This document shows positions 41,044 to 52,676 of a stretch of 64,000 nt of DNA, piece after piece (the stretch's first letter is position 1; every line of letters starts with the position of its first letter). Under the pieces are notes generated by a model. The model saw only the letters and a program-made list of their open reading frames with translations, was not told where the DNA came from and made no database searches. The stretch is from Saccharomycopsis fibuligera x Saccharomycopsis cf. fibuligera. Lineage: Eukaryota > Ascomycota > Saccharomycetes > Ascoideales > Saccharomycopsidaceae. The translations under genes were made by a program, and so were the position numbers. The stretch spans positions 186,001-250,000 of the forward strand of contig CP012810.1 in the NCBI GenBank assembly GCA_001936135.1, in the 5' to 3' direction.

Positions 41044-41724
41044 CTATGAAGGTGAGTTAGTAAAAAAGAAAGTCTTTATTGTTGTAATGAAATATTGTTT
41101 TAGTGAATCAAGACAAGATAATAATAACCAGTACCAAAATGATTGAAGAGAATTGCGTTTGGCTTTTCTGATGAAAAGTAGGATAATATAAAGATATAGT
41201 ACGCCATTCTAGTGTTATTCTTGAAATCGTTTCAACTTCCATGTGATGGAAAATATGAAAATATTGTGATTTATAATTTTGGAAATGACTTCATAAACTT
41301 CAATATTATTTTCAATAATCGATATAGATTGTGTTAAAATGAGCTCAAAAATTTCACTGTACTATATGATAAATTATGGCAGTGTCTGTATATCGTGAAA
41401 TATTTTTCAAATCCAGGCCTCTACATAAATTGTCTTTATTTATCTTGCTTTGATATTGGCTTCATGTAATCATTTTGCACATAATCTGCACTTTTATCCA
41501 TAGGTTTCCGTGTTCAATATCTTGATGTAATTATTGTCTGATCACTTTCTCTGATTTCGCAAAGCCCTCTCTCATTTTCATAGCTTGCATCTTTGATTAT
41601 GATATTTATGAACTACTTCAATTGTGTATATCGATGTTGGATTCAGTTTTACATATATTATCTGTCGTCTTGAATCTGGTGTATTCTCATAGCACTCTGG
41701 ACGTGCTATCTGCTATCAACATAC
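41044..41724 (-). other. Predicted 5' UTR intron of RPL32 (681 nt)
   Basis: On the minus strand a perfect GTATGT donor at 41724-41719 follows the leader ...AACAACAGTAAAG. At the other end TACTAAC (41056-41062) and TTCATAG lie immediately before the ATG at 41043. The coding ATG is therefore the first codon of exon 2. Long 5' introns are usual in ribosomal-protein genes of Saccharomycotina. I found no clear C/D or H/ACA snoRNA inside by eye. Confidence 0.8.
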
Positions 41725-41777
41725 CTTTACTGTTGTTTAATGTTGTATAGTCTTTAACCGGTACTAACAGCAAAAAG

Positions 41778-42146
41778 TATATATCAGTCAACGACTATCT
41801 AAATAAAAATTTTGTCAAGAGGTTTCGTCTACCGCTGGTGCTGCGGTGAGAGAATCGTTGCACTGCTAGTGGGAAACGCCTGCTGGGGGGCCTTCGCCAG
41901 GGCATCCAACCAAAGAATTTTTTTCTTCTTTTCCGTTTTCTTTGTCTTCGCCATAGTGAAGAACGAGAAACGTGATTACCCGCAATACCGTCACCGACTT
42001 TGTATGGCGCGAAAGTGGGGAGGGGCAGATCAGGTGATACTGTGACGACGCTATCGGGAAGGCGTAAGAAACAGCCCTGGAGGTGATCATCTGACTGGCA
42101 GCTGACCAAGAACGAGGGCTAAGACAGAAAAACCCACAACCACGTG
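41778..42146 (-). promoter_or_regulatory. RPL32 promoter: TATA box, AGCCCT/AGGGCT pair and CACGTG
   Basis: A TATA-like run (tatatat, 41778-41784) lies about 55 bp before the predicted donor, so the first exon is short. Further upstream are AGCCCT (42073-42078) and AGGGCT (42115-42120), half-sites in inverted orientation like those bound by Tbf1 at Candida ribosomal-protein promoters, and CACGTG (42141-42146), a Cbf1 core. Tbf1/Cbf1 control of ribosomal-protein genes is known in C. albicans; its application here is inference. The same region is also the divergent promoter of MED19. Confidence 0.45.
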
Positions 42147-42401
42147 ATAACATAAATCTCCAGGCAGTTTCGAGATTTTGTATGGTGAAGATGAAAGGCG
42201 ATGATGATGATGCAATGCTGGAGATGACGAGAGGAGTGAGCATGTTTGACGTGTACATCGCATAGCTAGAAAACAGCCCTATTAGTACCACTATTAATCA
42301 ATTGAACCCATAATCCATAGAACCATCACAGCTTACTTATTGGTACACCAACCATTCGATTCAACCATCATTTTAGCTTATCTGGCACTTGAGAATCTAT
42401 A

Positions 42402-42438
42402 CAGGACAGGACAAGACGGGACAGGACAAGACAGGACA
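42402..42438 (+). repeat. Short tandem repeat in the MED19 leader
   Basis: About four imperfect copies of a ten-base unit (acaggacaag) end 20 bp before the MED19 start codon, so they probably lie in the 5' UTR. Confidence 0.7.
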
Positions 42439-42459
42439 TCCAGCGACAATTTCAAAACG

Positions 42460-43050
42460 ATGAGCTCAAATTTATACTACATTGACCCCAATCAAACGTT
42501 CGAGCCTTCGCGGCCATCTCCGAAGCAAAATTTGATTGAGTTATACGGTTTGTCGGGCTTGGCTCTATCGGTGGCTAGAACCAATCCAGACGGCACCAAA
42601 GGTATCAAGCTACGGAAGTCGTACAAATCCCACATTGCCGACTTACCGGGGAAGCATAACAATATCAACACCGAAAGAGATATCAGCCCAGTGGTATTCC
42701 GGCCTCAGTTCGTAAATCCTAATCCTGATGCTAATGTGGATCCAAATGCTGCCGGTAAACAGAATGGTCAAGGTGGAGAAAGCGGGATCAAGATTCTTGA
42801 TATGAAGTTTTTGTTGGATAAGTTACGATTTGACAGGACTCCAGATACAGGGATTCCGGATTTTGACGTGGCCAATTTGGCAGTCAGCGATTCGTCAAGT
42901 TTGAAGAATGCTAGTGTGGCTGGTGGAAGTAGTAGTGGCGGTGTCGGTGCTGGTGGTGCTGGTGAAGGAAGCGAGGGAAAGAAGAGAAAGAAGAAAGGCG
43001 GGCAGAATGATGAGGATGCTAAACGTCGTAAATTGGCCGAGGGAGCATAA
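42460..43050 (+). CDS. MED19: Mediator complex subunit 19
   Basis: 196 residues from the ATG at 42460 (MSSNLYYIDPNQTF); an in-frame ATG-less extension upstream runs through tandem repeats and is rejected. The core LIELYGLSGLALSVARTNPDG and GIKLRKSYKSHIADLPGKH is the signature of the Rox3/Med19 family. The tail is Gly/Ser-rich and ends in a basic, nuclear-localisation-like KKRKKKGG ... KRRKLAEGA. It belongs to the Mediator head/middle and relays activators to RNA polymerase II. It is slightly shorter than S. cerevisiae Rox3 (220 residues). It is divergent from RPL32. Confidence 0.93.
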   Translation: MSSNLYYIDPNQTFEPSRPSPKQNLIELYGLSGLALSVARTNPDGTKGIKLRKSYKSHIADLPGKHNNINTERDISPVVFRPQFVNPNPDANVDPNAAGKQNGQGGESGIKILDMKFLLDKLRFDRTPDTGIPDFDVANLAVSDSSSLKNASVAGGSSSGGVGAGGAGEGSEGKKRKKKGGQNDEDAKRRKLAEGA

Positions 43051-43579
43051 TGTTGTGATGTGTTTGACACTACTGAGATTGACGCAGCTACAATCTCCAA
43101 ACACCCGGTCCTCTCAACACCACACTGAGAGTCCATCTACGGTCTGCTGCAATTATAGCAGGTAGATAACTACTGTGGAGCTTTGGAATTTGCCTGCTTG
43201 GCTCGCTTTGACAGCACTCGACGCATTACAGGCCACGACAATTATAGGCGCATTATTCGCATTCACAATCCAGAGCTCGACTCTCCGAAACTGCTCGTTT
43301 CATCTTATTTCATTTCATTTCGTTTCGTTTATTCTTTTTTACCATTTCTAACGTTCCATATTCTAAACTAATAAACTATGGCTCCGGAAGTCAATTCTCA
43401 ATTATTTTTTGTTTGCCATCCACGGCGAAAACAAAAAAAAAAAAAAAAGAAAAAAGTAGTTTTTTTTCGAGCCAAATGGCATTCCAGAGTTGAAACGCGA
43501 CTGTAATTTATTTTTACAAAAATGAGAAAGGCAATGGGAAAAAAAAAACTTGATATTTAACCTAGTATATACTCGCTGC

Positions 43580-43610
<31 letters not shown>

Positions 43611-43655
43611 CCCTACCAAATCAGCTGGCCAACATTTGGTCAGTCAGTCACTCGT
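43051..43655. other. Intergenic region with T30 run
   Basis: Between the convergent MED19 and C2H2-factor genes. It holds an A-run at about 43432-43448, (CATTT)n-like steps near 43300-43330, and a perfect T30 at 43581-43610. No gene seen. Confidence 0.55.
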
Positions 43656-45832
43656 TCAATCTTTCGAAGCATTGATCAAATTGGAAATTGAGTTTGTGCG
43701 AACAATAGCTCTTACTCCACCAGCACTCCCCTCAAACGGAATAGCGCTGTTTTCACGACTTGTCTTAGCACTAACACTACCACCGGCGCTTGGATTCCCA
43801 CTTTGGTTCATAGTTGGGGGTGGGGTGTTAGTGCTGTAGCTTTGATAATCCCATGGTCGGCTATGCTTGTCTTTATTTTTAACCTGGTCAAGAGCAGCAG
43901 CATCGGTTCCATTATCGCTAATAATATTGCCGTCATGGCTGCTATTGTCGATGATCGCATCATCGTGAGCATGGCTATTGCTATTGATATCATTGACATT
44001 GCCGCTAGTTGCTGCTACTGCTGCTCCCGCTCGAGTAGTTGTGCTCGTTGCACTACTATGTTTACTGTGACTTTGACTTCCCTGGAACGACGATAATGGC
44101 CGTAAGACATAACTGTTGTTGCTGCTGCTTCTGCTGCTATCGTTTCTACTTTCACTTGCCACAAAGTGGCCGTTCGTGACGGATGTCGAAGCAGGCGTGG
44201 AAGTGGAAGTAGAAGTAGAAGTAGAAGTAGAAGCAGACGGCGAGTTAGAGGCGGAGACGGAAGTAGCAATGGTGGCTGGATGGTCAAGCAATGATGGCAA
44301 CGTAATACGGTTTTTGTCAATAATACTACTACTATTGTTACTTATGCTTATATTAGCTTGGGCTGCTGGGCGTGGTAATGGCGGTAAAGCTGTGTGCTGC
44401 AGTTGATGCTGATAATGATTCCAATGCTCTGGCAGCAGCTGCAGCTGCTGCGGCTGTGGCGGCGCTGGCGGCGGCGCTGGAGGTGGTGGGAATTGATTCA
44501 ATACTGAAGTTTCCGATGGTGGAATACTATGTGGAGGAGGAGGAGGAGGTGGTGGTGGTGGTGGATGTTGGCTGTAATTTTGCAAATGTGCTGGACCGTT
44601 CAGTGGATAGTGTTGTTGATGATCTTGAGGAGGAGGAGGAGGAGGAGCAGACGGATGTGGTATGGCAGAATATGCATGTTGGGCCCGTGGGTGAGGAGGA
44701 TGCGGTTGATGAAATTGAGGTTGCTGCTGCAGTTGTTGATGACCAAAAGCGGCAAAGGGATGCGGTGCATGAGGATTATGTGGATAATGTCCGGTTGGAA
44801 TGGCTGGTGCTGGTGTTTGTTGTTGTTGGTGCTGGTGTTGAAAGTGCGGAGCCGGGGTCTGAGGATACTGTTGTTGTTGTTGTTGTTGTGGAGGACGAGG
44901 ATTAGCTGCAGCTGCATCCGTTGGAAATTTTGGATTAAGCAAATCCAGCTGTTTTTTATTCTTGTTTTTATTCTCAATATCCAAAGTCTCATATAACCCG
45001 TTCATTGTCATTTCAATATAGGCAATCAACCTGGTTAAATAATTTTCATTGACGTTATTGTTATTTTGGATAAATTGGTTATTACCAAAATTTAAAAAGT
45101 TCAACCACGTAATGAAGACAATCTCAATATTCTTCAAATAGAAGTATAACACCAAGTCATTATTTATGTTGTGAAGATTATCAACGTGGAAATTGACCTT
45201 GTTGTGAAGATTTGCATTGATTAAAAAATCGTCATTTTTCAAATGTGATCCCATTTCCCTAATCAAGTAAATTATCGACTGTAGGATTGGCGAGCTGATG
45301 ACTTCCTCCATACTAGAGTTGTTTGCTTGTTTAGCATTGGTGTTGTTATTACCTTCTCCAGTCAGTGAAGCAAATGTCTTTTGCTTTTTATTAATATGGC
45401 TATCTTCTTCGTTATTTTCATTAGCGGTATTAATAACGCCGAACGAAGATGAAGAGGAAGGCGGTTGCTTCTTTCTGAAACTGTAGAAAATCTTGATGAG
45501 TATAAAAAAATCCTCAATCAACAAATTGACAAAATTCTTGGGTAACTTGAGGAAGTATTTCAAAAATACCAAATTATTATTTGACATGGAACCAGCATTC
45601 AAATTCAAAAAATTCATCATTAAATCTTCTGGTGAGTCAGTGTTAAAGTTTCTGAATCCTTCATTGATCAAGTTTTGAGGAGACAAGGAACTGATCAAGT
45701 ATCCAATAAACAATAACGGTAACGATGCGAGACCCAAGTTGTTGTTGATGATAACATTTGGTGTGCTAGTATCGGTGCTTTGTTGTTGCTGATGTTTGTT
45801 GGGGGTACTATCCCCACTACTGCTGCTGCTGC

Positions 45833-45863
<31 letters not shown>

Positions 45864-48328
45864 ATTGTTATTCCCCACAAGAAACTTTGTAATTTTGGAA
45901 CACACATTGTAAATGTTTACATCCCTCATAATATCGTGAATCAAATCAGAAAACCCATTGAACGACGAGTTAAACAGATGATCATTATTGTGGACGAAAT
46001 GCCCGCTAGCATCATAAGCTCCATTAGTGAAACTTGCACTACCGTGCAATGGCCCCGAGTAGTAAGACTGGTGAAACTTATGCTTCATGGTCTCATCATC
46101 AAGCTCATACCACTGGGTGAAATCCGAGTTAATAAATGTGAATTCTTTAATGGTAATATATAACAAGTTCCAATAAATTTCATGGTTGGGGATGATTATG
46201 TAATCAATCAACAAGTCCTGAATTAGCTTGTTGTCACAGTTGATGAGAATTTTCTTTTTGAGAATGATTATCAAATTATAAATGTTGATTAAATCTTGGT
46301 TTATGTTGTTGTTTATAATCATGTTGGAAAAATTGTTGACGTTGAACAAGTAATTTGAGTTTGAATTGATGGTTGTATTGTTGACAATGTTCAAGTTTGG
46401 TTCGTTGGGGGAATGCACGCCATGAGACTTGGATCCAAATGTGGATACATTGCGGGAATAAGAAACAGTGGATGGACTCAATGCGTGCGACGAGTACGGA
46501 GAATCAAGATGTAATGAATACTGGTCGTCACTAGTGGACGACGGTGTAGTGCTGGTGGTGGTGGTGGTGGTGGTGGTGGTGGTGGAAGAGGAACCAGTTG
46601 TGCCGGTGAATTGCTGATAATTTGAATTACTATTAAGAGACTTATTAGCCATGATGATTGCATTGTGTAGTGCGTTTTTGTTGTTGTTGAACAAGTTTGA
46701 TTCATTAAGTTTTAATGATTGAAGTTCGTTTGACAAGCCCATTATGATGCAATGTTCTCTTAACGTCAAGTTCTTGAATGTGTTTGTGGGGAAAATGGCG
46801 TTCGTCAAAGAGTTAATATTGTTGGTAGTATGGTGATCTTTACTATTGCTGGCAATCAAATTTTTCAACAAACTGGGCGATTTGGCAAGGCTATTCAAAG
46901 CATCTTTTAGAGTCTCATTAGATAAAAAGTCGATTTTTTTATTGATATCCACCACTTTGTTTCCTGCCTTGTTTATAGATTTGACCTGGGTCTCGGTTGA
47001 CATCAAATGGTAATCGTTATTAGTTGGCAAAATCTTGCTAAGAAATATGTAGTGGATTTTGGGTGGTGACTTGCCAAAATTTAGTGAGTACGCAGATAGC
47101 AAATTGTAAGCGTACCAATAATTGAACAATTCGTCATCAATGTTGGCATTCACTGCATGCGATGTTGCTTCTTGAGCAAGTAAATTGGCAGGGATGGGCA
47201 AACCGTGAGACTTGTAATAATTGATGGTGCTCAACGAAGCGCTTCCGTGAGACAGTTTTGATTGTTTGGCGTTTATGCAGTTGTTAGATATGAGCAAGAA
47301 AGTGACATCATTTAAGCACTGAAAAATGGTGTGAATTGAAGCGGTGTTAGTGTCACTTTCTGTCGGACTTTTGCAGATGCCCTTGAAGTAGTAGAGCTCT
47401 TGGAGATAATTGAATGAGATGTAAGCAAGGATGGTTAGTGGTTTAATAATTTCTTCTGGGTATTGCATCTTTTGGATTATCAATTGCCAACAAGTATTAA
47501 ATAACTTTAAACAGTCACTAAATTGACCAAACTCGGCAGCGCCAAATGCCAATACGGCATGAAACAAGCTTGAATTGAAGACTGTGTTACTGTTTGAGGT
47601 GGTTGCTAGGCCGCCGTCACCAGCAGCAGCAGCAGCAGCAGTGGATGATGCTTTGCTTTGATCAATTACTGCAGAATAATGTCGCCGCGTGTCTTCATGT
47701 AATGGCAAAGCAGACAAGGTCAAAATCTTGTTCAAGTTTAAAATCACTGGGAATTTGATATTAGAAATGGTGCCCCATATTATCAAGTAATTGGAAATTT
47801 TGGAGCTGCTGATGATGGGTTTTTTGTTTTTTAGCTGGTCCAAAGTATGCTCGTGGTTCATGGGCACTAATTTACCTTGCGGGGTGAGGTCCAAGTTGGC
47901 GAATTTTTTGCTGAGAGTCAACAACAAGATCAAGTTGCGTTCTGAAAGAGAGTAAAAATTGGAGCTGATGATGTTGCTGGAGACTAGAGACTCGTTTGGG
48001 TCAAGGTCTCTACTGGTGGATTGGTGCTGCGAATGTGGAATTTGGTCTTGATGTTGAAGAGGCGGCTGCAGTACAGGGTGCAGCGACTGCAGTAATCGTG
48101 ATGATTTGCGGTCGTCGGTGGTAAATGGCAACTGTGCAGCGGCGGCAGCGGCAGCGGAAGCCGAAGAAGAATTGAGAGCAGCTAAAGTTGAAGCTGACGA
48201 CGACGACGATGGCGACGCCTCAGCAGCAGCAGCAGCAGCAGCAGCAGTTGAAGGCACCGGGGAGCGAGGAAAGGTTGGGCTGGAGTTGGCGGTATTATTG
48301 GTGCTGATGAGGATGTTGTCTTTAGTGT

Positions 48329-48359
<31 letters not shown>

Positions 48360-48590
48360 TAGAGAGTCTTGATTTTCATGGGCGGTACTGATGAGCTTTG
48401 AAGGATTGAGCTCATTGTGGACTGTTCGTAGATGGCGCTGTAGAAGGTCTCTTCTGACGAATTTGGCAAAGCATATGGTGCAACTGAAGGGTTTTTCGTT
48501 AGTGTGGGAGCGCTCGTGGCGCGACTTGTGCTCAGACCTGGAGAAAGATTTGGCGCAAAAGGAGCAGATGTAGCGTCTAGTTGGGGGCAT
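43656..48590 (-). CDS. Large C2H2 zinc-finger transcription factor with fungal-specific domain
   Basis: 1644 residues from the ATG at 48590. Two adjacent C2H2 fingers sit at the extreme N-terminus: C9, C12, H25, H29 and C37, C40, H53, H58, joined by a TNEKPF linker, like the Adr1/Rsf2/Tda9 pairs that bind short G/A-rich sites. A fungal_trans-like middle region follows (ALPLHEDTRRHYSAV, FHAVLAFGAAEFGQFSDC, ILAYISFNYLQELYYF), interrupted by long Asn-, Ser- and Thr-rich inserts. The last 400 residues are Gln/Pro/His-rich with PPPPPPPPPPP and QQQQQQQ blocks, typical of activation regions. Poly-Ala runs near residues 80-150 are coded by pure or near-pure GCN repeats. I do not recognise which factor this is. 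Confidence 0.83.
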
Positions 48591-49615
48591 GGCGGGTGGT
48601 GAGCACTGGAGGAAGGAAGATGGTGTTGTATAGTGTATTGTAGTGTATTGTAGTGTAGTGTAGTATAGTGGATGATATTAAACAGACATCTCATGTAAAG
48701 ACAAAACAAGCGCTGAGCCAGAGCAAAGCAAAGAGGATGGCGAGTGAGAAAGAAAGAAAGAAATAGTCAGAAGGAAGGAAGGAAGGAAGGAGCACGGGTG
48801 GGGAGAGACAGAGGATCAAGAAAGAACATGGAAGGGATGGGGATATATGGGTACTGTAGTAGGTGAGGTGAGTACACGGGTTAGATATGGAAAGTGGAAA
48901 GTGGAAATAAGAATCAAGAGAATACGAAGGACCCAAAAGTCAATCTCGGGTGACGTGGGTCGGGTCTGATGGTGCCCCGCGTTCTAATCGTTAACCACTA
49001 GCTGCTATCTACTACTACTGCTAGTACTAGTACTACACAGCACACACACAGTATAGTATAGTGTAGTGTAGTATACAAACAGCGCGCATTCACTTTCCTC
49101 ATCGACGGCCGGTGTCCAGCCGTGCTGTCTCTGTACCGTACCGTATCCACTGGTCCTCATCCTTTGCCACTGGCCACTGGCCATTAGCCATTAGCGAGGC
49201 AGTCCGCTAGTCAGCTAAGCTAGTCAGCTAAGCTAGTCAATGCTCAACCGTCTGCCCCGCCATCGCGGGGTATTTTTCGCACACCGCCCAGCCGCACACC
49301 GCATTACTGTTTGTCGCATCTCGCAGCCGGGGGGATGCCCGGCCCGCAGAGTGGGGCGCGGTGGGGTGGTGGCATGGCTCCCCCTGCTGCTGGCTGCTGC
49401 TGGCTGCTGCTGGCTGCTGCGCTCGATCGACGCCTATCGACGCCAACGAGAAGCACAATTCTGCGAGATGCTGCAGTGGTGGGCTGTAATCGGCAGCACT
49501 ACACATACTACATGCTGCAGCCCTCCGGCGAACATGAGCACCAGTATCCAGTATCGCTGCTATTGCTGCTTGCTCATAAAGGCTACAGAACTTATGCCGC
49601 GTGTGGTAGCCTACC

Positions 49616-49649
<34 letters not shown>

Positions 49650-49760
49650 TGCAATTATCTATATATCTCTTGTTTTTTGGCATTTCCAGTTCTCTATATT
49701 GTGTTCTACTTGTCTATACGTATTAATATACCTCTGTATCTCAATCTCCAATTGTATCCA
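48591..49760. other. Upstream region of the C2H2 factor, rich in short tandem repeats
   Basis: About 1.17 kb holding (GTAGT)n-like repeats at 48627-48668, (GAAG)n at about 48770-48791, a repeated gctagtcagctaa unit at 49206-49237, ctgctggctg repeats at 49384-49422, and (CAG)n/(TAG)n at 49616-49650. A 276-codon open frame across 49240-50070 is a repeat by-product overlapping the permease gene and is not called. Confidence 0.6.
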
Positions 49761-52676
49761 TCACAACACCCTGCTGAACAACAGAATTTGTTCAATCGTA
49801 CTCTCTTGCTCAAAGCCGTGGCCATGGCCACTGCCACTGCAATTCGCAACAGCTTCTCTTTCCACCGCGTCCACCTGCTCTAACGCTTCTTCAAGACTGC
49901 TAAACATTTGTATACCGTTTTTTAAATTAGTCTCTGCCATTGCCAATATCCCCACTGCCGCCATCCGGGCCGCCACTACCTCTTTGCCATTGCCGTTGCC
50001 ATTACCGCCGGCAGCGCCGCCGCTATCTGACAACCTGCACAAATACACCCTGATCTTCCTTCTTTTATAACTAGCCAATATTTGCAGCAATATTTGCGCC
50101 GCCAGACTATCAATAGACGTCATTCCCTGCAAATCAATAACAATGTGTCTAGCCATCCCTACGGCTCTCGTGCGCTGGGCAGCCGGGTGAGTCTTAGCGG
50201 ACCCGTAAGTTTCTAGTCTTCTAATTCGAGTCTTTAGGTCATTGGCGTTGGTGAATGTTAGCGGTTCGGGAATCTTGATGATTAGGCAGCCTTCAATTTC
50301 TTCAAGTAGTGGCGGTGGTTGCTGGCGGTTGGTCGCTTGCGGATTCGCTTGCGGATTCACCAAAGCCTTGTGGATATTTGTCTCGGGATCGCTAGCGCTA
50401 ACGCTAACGCTGTCATTGCTCAACACCTCGTCAGCATTGATAAACTCATTGGTCAGCGCTACTCTAGCAAGAATCTGAATTCTAGACTTTGCGCTATGTT
50501 TAATCACCCGAAGTAACGAGTAGCCCACCCCAACGCTGATTCCCAACTCAATCAGCGAAAAGAAGGTCGCCATGATGGTTATGCAAAACGTCACTAGCTC
50601 GTTATACCCCCTGGCATGCCAATGGAACCTCAAGTTCAGGGGCGCTTCTTCAAGCAACGAAACCCCAATAACAGTGGAAATCACAGACAATAAACATTTC
50701 GGCAAATAGTAAAGAAACGGTAGCAAGTAGATCGTCATCAACAAAGTAACTAGCCCCATAACCGCCCCCAGCATCGTCGTTTGCGCCCCGCTTACCGCGT
50801 TCACTTTGGATCTCCCGTATCCGCCAAAGGAAGGCAATGCGCAAAAGCAACTTCCCAAAACGTTTATGGCGCCTAGCGCTACAAGCTCGCGATTCGATGA
50901 CACGGGAATATCAAACTGCGAACCTAACGACTTGGAAGCAGTAGCGCTTTCGAAAAACCCCAAGATCGCAGTTACGTAGCCGGCGCTGACTAGGCTTTGG
51001 AAGAAGAGTTTACCGTGATACTTTTGCCAGGCGGTGATGGGGAATTCAAGCTTCATGTGGTGATGCTTCACCTTTCCTAGAACCTCGATGCCTAGCTGGT
51101 CAAATTTGAAGTACCACGAAAAGCAAATCGTGACAATCACCGTGAATAGAATCTCTGGAAAGAAAATCGCGAGTTTTTTTGCAATCTTGCTATTGCTGTA
51201 GAGATGACTCTTGTTTGCTTGCACATGTTTTTTGGCCATTCGAAGCCCAAAAATCACCGCAAATGTTACCGCACTAAGCGCGAATGTTGGCCCGTGTAGT
51301 TCTTGATAATGGGTAACCACAAATCGCAATTTGTCCACTGGCGAATGCTGATGGCCTGGCAAACTCTGGTACACCTCGTGCAATTTCATTTCATCAATCA
51401 AGCCATTAAGGATCATCACTAACCCCACAGCACTAATAAACCCACTTAGCAATGCGCCATTCAAAACGTTTTCCAAAAATCCAAACCGAAGTAGTCCACA
51501 CCCAAGTAATGCTCCGCCGCTGATCGCGCTAATTATAACCACTAAATCTTTACCATCAACATGCACATAGTCACTATCACCGCCACCAATAGTATTAGCT
51601 TGGCCCCTCGCATGCTTGAGAATAGGTTCAACTGCTTGTCCCACCACCAACGAAATCGCTCCCTCGGGCCCAACAATCATTTGCGGCACCGATCCAAAAA
51701 TACAATAAACAATTGGCGGAACAATCAAGCCATAAAGCCCGCATACCGTCGGCACATGAGCAAGACTGGTGGCATAACTTAGCGATAATGGGATTTGGAA
51801 AGAAGCAAGCGAACAGCCAGCAATTATGTCACCTAGGAATTTTTGCCCATTGTAGTATGGAAGCCAGGAGAAAATTGGTAAGTAGTAGGCTATGAAATGG
51901 CGTATTGGGACACGATGTGGGCGCACTGGGTAAGTAAGTGAAGGTGAGGTTGAGGCCTGCTGTGGTGGTGGCAACTGATAGTCGGGGCCAAGGTTTAGGA
52001 AATCTTCCTCAATGTTGATAGTATTGAAATCTTGAGATCCTAGGTCTCCCTGATTGAAATAGCTTTTGCTATGCCCTTCATCAGACGTCAAGTCCTTGTC
52101 TATCTTACCATGCTCGTAATCAAGATCATCACCACTGGCATTACCAGGCCCAATGGAGTCGTAGTTCAGTTGGCACATTGCCCCGCCATAACCAGGGCCG
52201 CCGCCAGCACCACTAACTAGTGAACTGGTCTCGCTAAGTTGCTGCTGCTGCTGCTTGCCGTTATTCATAGGCTTTGAGGTAGCATTAGACCCCAGTAAAT
52301 TCTGTTTCAAATTATTATTATTATTATTGTTAGGCAACCTCGTCAGCGTTATGCTCCTTACGTAGTTGCTATTGGCGCCGACAGCATTGTCGTTGATATT
52401 GTTATTATTTGTACCAGTACCAGTAGATGTAGATGTAGAAGTGACTGGAGCAGTAGCCAGCTTTCTTGGTGGTTTGCGCAGCGGGGCCCTAGAGGAAGAT
52501 GAGCGCTGATTGAGAGATGATAGTGACGATGATGTGGCGATGACTGGTGGTTCGGGGCTAGGTGAATTGGGAAAAGATCTTGCTGCTGCCGATGCTGACG
52601 TGGAGGATGGGAATTTAGTTTGGTCCTTTTGCTCCTGGAGCTTGTCTTGTGCAAGACTTTGTTTCTCTTTGTCCAT
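49761..52676 (-). CDS. SulP/SLC26-family anion permease with STAS domain (YPR003C-like)
   Basis: 971 residues from the ATG at 52676. The first 250 residues are a low-complexity, Ser/Asn/Pro-rich cytosolic tail. The transporter core starts at about residue 255: HFIAYYLPIFSWLPYYNGQK, then AGCSLASFQIPLSLSYATSLAHVP (SulP signature), GSVPQMIVGPEGAISLVVG, and about ten to twelve hydrophobic segments to about residue 715. A C-terminal STAS domain (HIVIDLQGMTSIDSLAAQIL, YKRRKIRVYLC) is split by a Gly/Asn-rich insert. The core is closer to the uncharacterised S. cerevisiae YPR003C than to Sul1/Sul2, so sulfate is only one possible substrate. Confidence 0.88.
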   Translation of the reverse strand: MDKEKQSLAQDKLQEQKDQTKFPSSTSASAAARSFPNSPSPEPPVIATSSSLSSLNQRSSSSRAPLRKPPRKLATAPVTSTSTSTGTGTNNNNINDNAVGANSNYVRSITLTRLPNNNNNNNLKQNLLGSNATSKPMNNGKQQQQQLSETSSLVSGAGGGPGYGGAMCQLNYDSIGPGNASGDDLDYEHGKIDKDLTSDEGHSKSYFNQGDLGSQDFNTINIEEDFLNLGPDYQLPPPQQASTSPSLTYPVRPHRVPIRHFIAYYLPIFSWLPYYNGQKFLGDIIAGCSLASFQIPLSLSYATSLAHVPTVCGLYGLIVPPIVYCIFGSVPQMIVGPEGAISLVVGQAVEPILKHARGQANTIGGGDSDYVHVDGKDLVVIISAISGGALLGCGLLRFGFLENVLNGALLSGFISAVGLVMILNGLIDEMKLHEVYQSLPGHQHSPVDKLRFVVTHYQELHGPTFALSAVTFAVIFGLRMAKKHVQANKSHLYSNSKIAKKLAIFFPEILFTVIVTICFSWYFKFDQLGIEVLGKVKHHHMKLEFPITAWQKYHGKLFFQSLVSAGYVTAILGFFESATASKSLGSQFDIPVSSNRELVALGAINVLGSCFCALPSFGGYGRSKVNAVSGAQTTMLGAVMGLVTLLMTIYLLPFLYYLPKCLLSVISTVIGVSLLEEAPLNLRFHWHARGYNELVTFCITIMATFFSLIELGISVGVGYSLLRVIKHSAKSRIQILARVALTNEFINADEVLSNDSVSVSASDPETNIHKALVNPQANPQATNRQQPPPLLEEIEGCLIIKIPEPLTFTNANDLKTRIRRLETYGSAKTHPAAQRTRAVGMARHIVIDLQGMTSIDSLAAQILLQILASYKRRKIRVYLCRLSDSGGAAGGNGNGNGKEVVAARMAAVGILAMAETNLKNGIQMFSSLEEALEQVDAVEREAVANCSGSGHGHGFEQESTIEQILLFSRVL

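Noticed and set aside
43803-44996. Several + strand open frames rich in Val, Ala, Trp, Arg or Glu
   Set aside because: Shadows of the trinucleotide repeats coding the Gln/Pro/Ala/Ser tracts of the C2H2 factor.
49240-50070. 276-codon open frame on the + strand
   Set aside because: It runs through CTG/CAG/TAG repeats and overlaps the 3' end of the SulP permease gene on the other strand.
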